Below are positions 22,813 through 33,544 of a stretch of DNA of 64,000 nucleotides, piece after piece. Position numbers and translations under genes: made by a program. The stretch covers positions 558,001-622,000 of the forward strand of contig JAJEKV010000064.1 of assembly GCA_021234155.1 (NCBI GenBank), read 5' to 3'. Each line of letters begins with the position of its first letter. Positions within the stretch are counted from its first letter, which is position 1. The notes under the pieces were generated by a model. The model saw only the letters and a list, made by a program, of their open reading frames with translations, was not told the DNA's origin and did not search any database. The stretch is from Isoetes taiwanensis (taxonomy: Eukaryota > Streptophyta > Lycopodiopsida > Isoetales > Isoetaceae).

Positions 22813-23684
22813 TTTTTAATGTTACTCCAATTCCTAAGTTTAACTTGGGACCTTGATTTGGAGTAAAGGTGTATTCTTGATTTTACTCACCTTTCGTATG
22901 CTTATTCAGGATAATTGGACCTCGAAAGTACAATGAATGCAAAATTCTTGTTCTAAGACTCATTTCATTCCAACGACCATGGGTTTTTTTATGGAAAAGA
23001 GTTTTTCCATGGTCGATTGTGTTTTACAAAAAAAACTTTTACACTCTTATTTTTACCTTGATTTCTCAAAACACATGCAAGATATGCTTCCAGGATTCTT
23101 AAACATATCACCGTAAGTGTCATCTTTCCGATTTTTGCATAAGTCTAGCATAATAGTATATGGGTTGGGTAGGGTCCCTTGCTTTGCAACAGGTCTCTCC
23201 TGATGCCTTTCAAGGTGAGTCAGGATTTCAAATTGACTAATGGGACCTCCCTACAGTTAAGGCGAGGATTTTTATATGAACTTGAATAATAGGAGACCAC
23301 CTTGTCATATGGATATTTCCCTTATCTTTATGCTGAATTATATTAAAATCATGCCCCCAATGGTCCTTGTTAGCAACTGATTGTCCGAGTCACATATCCT
23401 ATACAAACATGAGGCATGTCTAGACCACTACTTTGACTTTCTCATCTTAGTTGTCCTTGCTTCCTAAATTGCTTTGACCTCTATTTCGAGTTAACCAAGT
23501 GGCAGAATATTGAGCAACTTATGCTTTTTCCAAAATAGCTAAAATAGTCTATTTCCCCTTATTTCCATATTCAAAATTTTCAAAAATGCCAATTTCATTG
23601 ACCAGTGTGTTGACGATTAGGGTTCGTGACCTAATCCGAACATCGTGAGCTCCATTTACGGATTAGGGTTCTCCTCTTGCCGAG

Positions 23685-24374
23685 TTAATGGGTCCAGCCA
23701 GTAGCTTCAAACCCACTGATCCGAAAGGAGTTGTACCTCTGCCCAGAATCTGTATGAATACGAGATTCAACCCAATTATGCTGATCCAGACAAGCCTGCG
23801 ACGATTTGGTGGCAACTAAGGAGCTTAATCCTGCTGTAGATGATCTAAAAACAGAATTTAGGGGCTACAACACAGTATTTACAAGCTACTGTTGATCCAG
23901 TGGAGCATCTGACGGAAAACAACACAAATGAGTGCAACATATTTGTCAACATGAACAATCAGGTTTTCTACATAATATTTTATGAAATCTTTCATTCTAT
24001 TCCCAGCTTGGGTTCTTTAAATCGCTGATAGTTATCCTCTCCCTTTTTTAATGTTCTTCTTGCACTTATGTTGCCGTAGATGGTTAACTGTGTAGATATT
24101 CCAGTTTCACTCATATCTGCCTTATACAATTTTATGAGAGCAATCCATGCATAAAGTCTACTTACTGATCATCTCCAAATCTGGTCCAGCAGTAAATCTA
24201 TAAATTTTGCTAATAGCCTCTGCTAAATAAGCTTTTCTTAAAACTTCTGCTATAATACTTTGCCTGTTTATGTATTCTGATCTGTGTTTTGCTGTGTTCC
24301 TTGTATAAAATAATAGATCCACTATTTTGCTTGCCATTTCAGGATCTACATGCTCATCCAAACAATTGCCAGTT
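23685..24374 (-). CDS. 3'-terminal exons of an unrecognised gene (copy B)
   Basis: Exon one runs 24374-24166 after acceptor TTTCTAG and encodes TGNCLDEHVDPEMASKIVDL, YTRNTAKHRSEYINRQSII and EVLRKAYLAEAISKIYRFTA, ending ATCA|GTAAGT. The leftover base A joins GA at the next exon (23830-23685, acceptor CTGCAG-type) to make an arginine codon, after which LSSLVATKSSQACLDQHNW and SGQRYNSFRISGFEATGWTH follow to a stop. The exact phase match and consensus splice sites show a genuine 3' end of a plant gene. I cannot name the family. A further upstream exon is likely at about 24,830-24,680 (LNERWQIMLDKKVIHMDKGN). The equivalent exon in copy A (about 21,110-20,890) is frame-broken. Only the 3' part seems duplicated; no 5' end is visible in the window. 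Confidence 0.6.
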
Positions 24375-24679
24375 CTAGAAATGACTTGATTTGGTTTTGA
24401 CTGTATTATGTATTTACTATGGATTAGATAAAACTCCAGTGGAAATTTATGGTTAAACTATGCTAGTGCATGATTCTCTTAATTCATTGTGATTTGTAGA
24501 CTTAATTTTTGTTGTTTCCTTGATTTTAGGAATTGGCCACCTAAGTTTGGTACCCTTATGGGGGAACATGTTGTCTATATTTATTTTCTGAAATATAATC
24601 CTCGATAGCTGGGGTATGTGCTCTATTCATTTTCTGCTATCCTTTATTATGGTTTATCTGACCTATATTTTGTATTTAT

Positions 24680-24835
24680 TGTAGCTTCCAACTCGCTTGT
24701 CTATTGAACAGAGATCGTATCCCTTTGGATTATATTTTCATGCTCATTTCCTTTATCCATATGTATAACCTTCTTGTCCAGCATAATCTGCCATCTCTCG
24801 TTAAGGTCTGCTATTTCTAGTAGTTCCCCCTTTCC
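24680..24835 (-). CDS. Probable upstream exon of the same unknown gene (copy B)
   Basis: The minus strand encodes KGELLEIADLNERWQIMLDK followed by KVIHMDKGNEHENIIQRDTI, a charged, protein-like stretch. In copy B it runs into TAG; in copy A the corresponding bases lack a two-base insertion and the frame stays open a little further (SVQTSELSYNKY). Exact borders are uncertain; the next acceptor is that of the exon at 24374. Confidence 0.35.
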
Positions 24836-26089
24836 CCTGCTATTCTGATTTGCTGCATGGCTGCCATCATGTCAATCCAAGGGCTTTCATATCCAAGTTA
24901 TTTTCGTAGTCCTTATCAACAAGCTTATCTGCTTTTTGCTATTCTCTGCTCCTCTTGTTGTATATCCATTGCTTGTAGATCTATTGCCACTTTTTACGGA
25001 TACTCTGGTCTTAAATATTCTATTATTAGCAGCGTGATGTTTATGCTTTTAAATCGTGAGGCAGCTTTGGCTGCAACATCTCTATATGTATGAGTTCTAC
25101 ATTAACCTTGGAATATAGAGTCGTAGACTTTGGTTATAATAAATTCAAATCACGGGCTTTTTAAGTAGTTTGCTTTGTTTAACGGTGTTATTATACCACG
25201 CCAGCAGCATTAAAGCTCATTTGACCTACTAAACTACTTCTATTTCTATTGTATTGATTTAAAGAACTCATTTTGCTCGCTTTGCGTTAATCTAATGCAT
25301 TATGATTATTCGTGTTTGTTTTATGGTGGGACGTTAAAATGGGATGAGTTCATTGCTTACGTTTTGTGGCTTATGCATTTACCCTTCTCGGGCATTTAAA
25401 CGGGCTTTTGGTTTACGCGGGAACCGGCATTGTTCCCTCCATTTATGCTTTGAAATAAGCCCAAACATTTTTGGCTCAAAGCACATTCAGTTCATGGTGA
25501 TATCCAAAAAGCTCTAAAGACTTGTTTTTTGATTTGTGGAAAAATTATTTTTTAACCAAAATTTATCTTTGGGTTATTTACAGTTAACAATTTTTTCTAG
25601 GAATCTTATGACTTCAAATATCGCTTCAAGTTTTGCCATTTCAATATGCATTTTAAGGCTTTTTAGTAGCACTAATGCAGTTAGATACATTCATCTGTTT
25701 AAAATTAAGACACTTATTTCTATGGCATTTTGTTATATTTGTCCACTGTTATCTTCTTAGATATCTGAATATGACATAATGTCTTAATTCCCCCTGTAGC
25801 CTATAGGCGGGTGGATTTCAAATTGTAAGTTGTTATATGACATAAGATCCTCCACCATCTTAAATTTCACCTTTAGTGAGTGTATTTAATTTAAGCTTGC
25901 ACATTGTTGTTATTATAATCTTTAAGATCTACGAATTTGGCTTTGTTGCTTTCCATATCAATTATTGGAATTAGATTGCTCTATTGTTTAGGATTGCAAT
26001 TGAAGTTCTTATTTTTTCCAAATGGAACTACTAGGCCTTAAAATCATTGTTTCTTATGGTCTTATAGAGGGATTTTTTTTTTTTTTTTG

Positions 26090-29000
26090 GAAGACTTTAA
26101 AGTCATTGGTAAGTGCCACAAAATATCTTATTTAACTTATTAGATATGTATGTTAGTACGAAGCGAGAATATATCCGCGAAATCATATAAAAAACCCTTA
26201 GGAAAAATTTGCTAAAACAAAAGCAACCCCCCCAATTTTGCTTATAATATATCAGATTAAGTAGATCACCGAGACCCGCAGTACTATATAAAATCGAAGA
26301 AAAATTAAGGGAGAATTATCCCATTCCTTATAATGCATGGCCTTTACTCCATTGCCGCTGGAAGACTATTTTTGTCTTGATGTCATTTTGACTTGAGGTA
26401 GTGGTTGATGGCTGTAGTATTTGCTTAACATTTTTTATACCATATATAGAAAAGTTCTGCGGTGGCGTTTGTGCTGATTTTTATTAAAGCAATAGAATGC
26501 AAATATGCAATGTTGCCTTCTATTATATGATTTGCTTCCAAAACGTTGTATGCTTTGGAGAAGCATGATTGAACTCCATGGTATCATGATGAATAGTCTA
26601 TTATAGCATAATTAAATATGCGCTCTTATCTTAACAATAGTTCTGGATACCGGATACAAGCTTGCTATATATACAACAAGCGTGAACATTAATTAAAGGC
26701 ATTGGCGGTAGCATCATTCTTTGCCTTTCATTGTAGAGTTTGTCTTTTTATTCTATCATCTATATCTTGGACAGCGGGAAGGAGCTTCATTTGGCAACTT
26801 TTTTGACATTAATGGGACAAAGATGCATGTATAATTCAGTCATTCAACTAGAGTATTGAAGTTTATTGTATCTAAATGAATCGCCTATTTAACTGTTATA
26901 GAAAATACCAATGACGTGTTTGTGGGAGAAAGTTCCATATCAAAAACACATGGGTGGCACCTCTCCTAGTTCGCATTAAGCAAATATATTATTTTCTTCC
27001 TTCTTCATAATGTCAAATATATAACCTTGCTCTTTAAATATGTTTTTGATTGAAGTAGTTTCATACTATCATGCCACCTAACACCAAAGCATTATATACG
27101 TATTGTTTATTTAGGGAGTTAAGACAATAGAGACCGGTTCTTATTCAAACAATGTTGTTTGAGGCTAATGCCATATCATGATTGAGCAATGTTTGGATTG
27201 TACATCTCACATGATGATGTTGCAAACAAAAAGGGCATTAGAATTTTGACATTAATTAGATCCAGTGAATCTGCTTGAAATATGCTCCTGAACAAGTCTT
27301 TCCGCTTGCATTCTTATATTGCCCTGATAGGAAACTATAATGAAGTTTCTCAACAACAGAAGCTCAAAAACAAGGATAATAGGACTTAACATTGGTCTTC
27401 AAAGGATGCAACTGCAATTTCCTTAAGAGTTTTGAGAAAACTAAAGTTTGCGAAAGATATTCTTTTGACTAGAACCATAACTATTATCAAATGCACTCTT
27501 GTGAGTTACAAACTTTGCACTTTATGCGCGGGTGACTTATTTTTTTGATCTTTGAAAGGCCTTAACAATCAAAGTAAGGTTGATAGAAGCTCAACTTCAA
27601 AGGCATCGTCTAAGCGTCATGTTGTTACTCACTCATGAACATTTGTTGTGAAAAGAGATAAATGCGGCGGAGTTACATGTATGTGCTTCGAGGCCAATAT
27701 GGTTGGCTAGATCTAGATAAGCATATGCCTACAGATAAGCATTTATTGGATGTTGATTATATAAGTATTTTATGAAACTACTTTTTAAAATAAATTTGTG
27801 AGCAACAATGTTTGTTGTCAAATTTCTAAAATTCTCATGCTAGTCAAATGTCCGGAAAAGAAAAAGTTTTTGGATCGGCCTTTAGGACCCATTGATAAAA
27901 GAAAGGTTAACACTTTATAGAAGGTTAATGGTTGGAGTTTTGTTTTGTGGTAAATTTTGCCCTAATGTGGTGCATTTAAAATCTTGATGTTCTTGCTTGC
28001 TACAAATGTTGCAAAAAATTGACATTTTAAAGCTTCTAGGCAAGCACCTGGTGACCAACAAAAGATGATGAAGGTAACATCATAAATCAATAAACCAAAC
28101 ACCAGACTAAAAAAGTAAACCCCCCTAACCGTCGGACTCCATTTCCACCATATTAAGATCCCTAACAAGCCAACAAATGTGGCGTTCCAAGAAAGACTTT
28201 CCCTTGCAAGAAGGCCATAATGAAGCTCAGGTATGGGGCCCGTTGTGAAAAAACATTAATTAGACCATATTTAACCCCTTGTCCATGCCGCCATACAATT
28301 AGGGCCCTTTTAACAATCTGCCCTGAAAGTGAAGGTGGATAATTTCTGGAAGGAAGATGCTTTCACCACCCTATAGATAAAAAAATCGGCTTCTGGCGGC
28401 GAATTTGTAAAACCTTGATTAATCATAAGTTTAGGAAGAAATTGCCTCCTTATTTTAAAGCTCTTGAAGACATACAAGGAGGCAATCAATATAGATTTTG
28501 AGGAAAGAATTTTCTGTTTTGGGGAAAGGAGGCTACCCCCCGAACATTCCATGAAACTTTAACCCATTTATTAGGCCTTTATTGAGGGGCAATTCAAAGG
28601 TAATTTGGAGAATATTTCACGGCATCCGGCACTAACGTGCCCTCATCAACCAAATCTTAACGAAGTGGATCAAAGCGTATGACTACAATCACATGGGAGG
28701 AACATCGCTATATTCGTGAACTCGATATTGGGATGCAGGACTTTTACAGAAACTTAAATGATTTTTATGGTTGAGGAAAACTCATTTATTTTGTTTAGTG
28801 GCGGTGGATCAAGGTGTTTGAATATAAGTAGATTTCATAGGCACTTGGCCTTTTGGGATAGTTGGAAAATTTTGGAATCAAAGCACCATGGAAACATCTC
28901 AAATAGCATTTCAATTTGTCCGGGCCTCATCAATTTTGGGAACCAATTAACCATCTTAGGCTAGGGGTATTGGTTCACTAGATCAACTGTAAAAATTCAA

Positions 29001-32000
29001 TAGCATATTGAAATGCATATAACATGCCTGATTATGAACAACATAAAATTAAACCGAAAGTTTAAGCCAAAGATGAGCTAAGCAACATGATATTATGTCT
29101 AAGAAAGATGTCGTTCCCAATTCTTTAACCATATGTATAACAAAGCAATAAAAGTTAGTCACTAGAATGCAAAACTCTAATCAAAGGCTCACCTTATTTG
29201 TTTCTAAGTTTAGGCAGGGCATGAACATGCCAGTCAATTCAACATCCATATCTTCAACGTCCAGGATGAGGGGCCCATCATTAGGTTTTATATTTCTTCC
29301 ATTTCCATTATTTTGCAATTAAGGGTTCTTGTGTGAGCAAATGAAGTTGGAGGATTGTCATGAATTCTTGACTTTTTTTGATTTCCATTCTAGAAGGTGC
29401 TCACCTAATTGATGGGAATGTACACCCCCGTATGATGACTAGTCTAGTGTCCAAGATGCATTTGGGAAGAAATAATATACCATTGCATCACCTGATCCAA
29501 TAAATTGTTCTTAAATAAATAAAAAATGCTCATCACCTATAGGGTGACATCCCGGATAGTGAATGGAGCCACTCTATTATGGGAAATTGTGATCATCTTT
29601 ACTTAAACTACAATAGGGATTTTTAGTTAAACACCACCATATGCAACATGGTAAGCCATCCAATGAAGGACATTTGTATGGCTATAAGTTGAGTAATTGT
29701 GAGAATACTAATTTTGCTGCATGGCAAGCCATGCTTGTCAGCCTCTTGTTGGTGGAATGGAATTCAAACACAATTTATTTAGAACCTACTTGTACTACAC
29801 TTAGTTTTGTTAAAAAATTCATTTCCATTTATTTTAGGCTTCTTGTTACCTTTTGCAATAACATTTTTGTAAAGATTAAGTTTTAATCTCTCATTGAACT
29901 TAGAAAATGATGAATCCAAGCCCTCTTCATTCCTAATTTCCTCCTAACACATTACGAGAATTTTTTGTTTCATGGGTTTGTTTTGAATGAAGGGAGGCTA
30001 TAGATTGAAGATAGATCTTAAAGGAAATTAAAAGAATTTTGAGCTTTACTCTCAAGTTGACTTTTGTCACCAAAATTGTAAAACATTAGATATCTCATTT
30101 GAACATTAAAATAATAGACAAGTTATCAAAAGGTGCATTATTGACCATTTGATGAGTCCCTGTAAGAATGTTTCTAATTTAATATTTTATGAGTTTATCA
30201 TCTGTCTCTTGGTTACCTTAAAGATTGGGCCCCATTGCCCCAAGAAGAACAACTGAAGAAATAAAAAAAAATAGGATTTTAAATGTTAACCTGGGAATGC
30301 GAAAAAAAAAAAGGATCATTGGGAAAAGAAAAGATTTGCAAAAATGTAAAATGCTTGCAAAGTGCAAAAAATTTGTGCAAAAAAATTGCTTTATGGTAGG
30401 AGTCGAAGCAGTGGAGATGGCTAGTCGGCGCCGACTACCTGTTCTCAGAGAGTTCTCGATATTTCAGAGACTGGTCGGTTGCGACTGCATTTCTTGGTCA
30501 GCGCCGATTGACATAGTTTGCATACCATTGATCATATAGTTCCTCTCGATCAGTCCTTTGCAGTGTTTTTATGGAAAAAATTCATTTTTTTTCTTTATCA
30601 AAATGATGGGTCGGCGCCGACTGGATGTTTGTTGTTTAACATTCTTAGGCATGGCCCTCTGATCTAGTTTCTTTTATCAAGCTTTTAGCTTCTGCACTTT
30701 GATAAATTTCTGCGGCTTTGTTGCACATGCATGTAATGATTCTGCTATTGGTGCTTGTTACTTCCAGATATTTTACTTGCCATTCTGAATTCAATACTTG
30801 CCATTCCGAATTCAATAGAAAAAACACAAGACCCAAAGAAGCAGAACAAATGGAGGGCGAACAAACACAAGGTCGAAAAAGAGGAAACGATCAGTCGGCG
30901 CCGACTGGAGGTTGAGATTTGATGCAGTTGCGTTTTTAGGGTGAGTTCTTATCAAAAAGCTTGGATTTGTTAGGGTCGTTTTTGCATTTTTTTGAGTACT
31001 GTCAATTTTGAAGAATGGAAACAGATTAAAGTTATAAGATTAAACTTTTGTTTTTTGAGGCTCACCGCTGACTGATGTAGAATAAGCTTCATAGACCACA
31101 TTCATAGACATATTTTAATTTTGCCAATATTCGTAGACACATTTTGGTTCTGTTCCAGGCGCAGATGCTTAACCTGTGATTTTGCCCAAGCCCATGCTTT
31201 GATCCGCCCCAAAAGTGCCCAAGTTTGTGTTTAGATGAGAAACGTCCAAGTTTGTAGGCACAAACCATAGCCATACCTCGCCACATTCAAATCAGGGCTG
31301 CCAAAGGCAAAGGTTCCAGCGAGCTGTTTATCCCTTCTATTGGCAATGTTGCCAGGTTCTGCACTGCAGGACTTGCTTTACACATCAGAGAATTGAAGAT
31401 TGAAGGAAGGTTGTAAAGACTGAAAAACTAAAATTGAAAGAGCAAGAATCACATATACAGCTGCTACTAAGGCAAATCAAGCTAAGATCTATTTTATGTA
31501 TTGAGTTGTTTCTCTATTAAGACCCATTGGATATATTGATATATTGAGTGGCAACGATCATTGTGATGATGACATGATGCAGAAACATGATGACCTGGTC
31601 TAGCACATACTTTTATATTTGGTTCCAATAAATAAGCCCAGGCTCTAATAAATAAGCCTGAGACTTTTTAGCATTATGATTTTAAGTTTTGGCCATGTAT
31701 ATATGGTGTACATTATGTAGTTCTGGCTTAAGTAGCTTAGAATGATATGCTGCTATTAATTTCTTAGAGTAGGTGTCTAAGATAAACGTGCTACAGGGAA
31801 GAAATAGATATGGCATTAAAAGTATGGACAAACTCTGTCTCCTACTATGCTTCTAACTCTGTCTTGTACTATGTATCAGTTCTATTGCGTTCTGTTTAGT
31901 ACTATTTTAAGATCATTGAGGAGGTTAGAATACCAAGGTATGTTCTTAATGCATATAAGAACTATGGTTTCAAACTAGTTTTCAGCTATGCATGAATGCT

Positions 32001-33230
32001 ATACTAATGAATTTAGCATGATACTTTTTCGGCAGGTTGGTGGCATGGTAGAGAAGGTGCCCAGGAGGCATTCAAAAAACAAGGAGGCGTTACAAGAAAA
32101 ACAATACGAATGATTCAGACACTAATGACTGATGGTATGGACGATCAAGGTATGGAGAGAAAACCATGGATTTCGATGAAGCTCTTCCTTACTGCTGGTT
32201 ACTCTATATGATCTTCAATATGAAACTATGAAGTCCTCTTATACCATGCATTTGCCTTCTTAAACTTTATTAATTTAAATTTTTTGTTTGTGTTCAATTT
32301 ATGCACTTGTCAATGCTTGTAAACGCTAGTGTTTTTCAAACATGTACATACTTTTCAGATGAAGAAAATATTATCACAGAAAACGTTATCACATAAGCAT
32401 ATATAAAAAGCACAGAAATAACTTCAACCTAGGTAACTATGCAACGAAAGTTCAAGACATCCCATGCATAAAGAATATGCTTGATAAAATTACACTATAT
32501 AAATTTATACTCTACATAAGAACATATATGTATTATATACATATTTATACCTTGAAAAATTGTAAGTAATACATTAGTGTTAGTGAAAAAAATGAATAAT
32601 CCATTAACGTTAGTGGAAAAAAGACCAAGATGCCCAAGCAAAAAGACCCTAAGAAAAAAATTTCCCGGTGGATGCCACGTCGATCAATGTCCCACAAGGC
32701 GCCCAAAACTGAATTAGCTTGATTTTTTTCTAATGATTTCTTAGTGAAAACCAACTCTTAAAATCAATACTGGTATGTGGGCCAAAAAGTTTACAAACCA
32801 TGTCTAGTTGTACAATGTAGTTCATCAATGCAATTTAATAATGTAACAAACAAATATTGTTTCTTCACATGGTATTGAAAGATGATAATTTATAGCTAGT
32901 TTTTATGATTTTTTTTTTAAGGGGGTGGTCCCTTCAACCATACTTCTTAAATTATTTTGTAAGTACTAATGTACTGTAACTCTGCGAGCCAGTAACGCGT
33001 ACTGACGTACTGCTGAAGATCCTAGGCCTCAGTTTGGGACCATCTCTTGTTATTTTACTGTTATGTGTGCTCCTATCTAAGTTTGTTGATATGGTATTTC
33101 TTATTTACTGCTAAAGGACTTCGTCCTACAACAACTTTATGTAATCTTGTATTATTTTAGCAAATAGAGTATCTTTTATAACTATTTCCTCCTAACTAGA
33201 CTAACCCTAATGCTGAGGACAGCATTATTC
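26090..33230. other. Repeat-like stretch without a recognised gene
   Basis: I found no frame with a family motif on either strand over these 7 kb. Short frames (28310-28552 minus, 28758-28964 plus, 29641-29886 plus) lack recognisable features. The composition and the PPT-like end at 33232 suggest part of it is the non-coding interior of a decayed LTR retrotransposon. Notable local features are listed separately (palindromes at 30.4-30.9 kb). A 21-bp tandem duplication, CTTGCCATTC(T/C)GAATTCAATA, lies at 30777-30818. Confidence 0.4.
30422..30907. repeat. Dispersed GTCGGCGCCGAC palindromes
   Basis: Perfect palindromes TAGTCGGCGCCGACTA (30422-30437), GTCGGCGCCGAC (30610-30621) and CAGTCGGCGCCGACTG (30892-30907) lie within 486 bp. 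Degenerate versions are at 30474-30485 (GTCGGTTGCGAC) and 30497-30512 (GTCAGCGCCGATTGAC). The outermost pair changes in concert (T...A versus C...G), so symmetry is kept. The surroundings are AT-rich. Confidence 0.85.
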
Positions 33231-33231
33231 C

Positions 33232-33544
33232 AAGGGGATGTGACGTTCCAAGTATTTATACAGTATATGTATACATACTATGACACATCACCAGGATATA
33301 ATTAGACCTTTAGGGGTGAATAGGGGATAACTTGGGCTAACCTAAAAGGGTTTTCTTTATTTATGCTAAAATATTAGGGGATAATTAACCTAATTAGACT
33401 AATTAGGTTATTAATTAGCTAAAGCCAACCAATGGGGCAGTGCCACCTGGCCCAAATCGATTGGCCAAGGGGGACTTGCCAAGTTTAGAGGGCAAATTGG
33501 GGTCCTACCCCCAATTCTGCCCCAAATCGATTTGGAGAGAGTGG
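33232..33544 (+). mobile_element. Polypurine tract and start of a 3' LTR
   Basis: AAGGGGA (33232-33238) directly precedes TGTGACGTTCC, a typical polypurine tract to LTR junction with the LTR starting TG at 33239. Just upstream GCTGAGGACAGCATTATTCC resembles the usual tail of a plant LTR element before its 3' LTR. The LTR sequence runs to about 33544, where a LINE tail starts, so the LINE appears inserted in the LTR. No recognisable gag or pol was found upstream and the far LTR end was not identified. Confidence 0.45.

Larger units (their letters stand above)
23276..26088 (+). repeat. Direct duplication, copy B (2.8 kb)
   Basis: Second copy of the unit, ending in a 16-base T run (26073-26088). 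It keeps open minus-strand exons where copy A does not. No TG...CA ends, primer-binding site or pol sequence accompany the pair, so I read it as a tandem segmental duplication with an unrelated spacer, not two LTRs. Confidence 0.9.

Noticed and set aside
20007..26088. The 2.8-kb direct copies as LTRs of one retrotransposon
   Set aside because: The 460-bp interior is too short, no TG...CA ends, primer-binding site or polypurine tract was seen, and the copies hold spliced gene exons.
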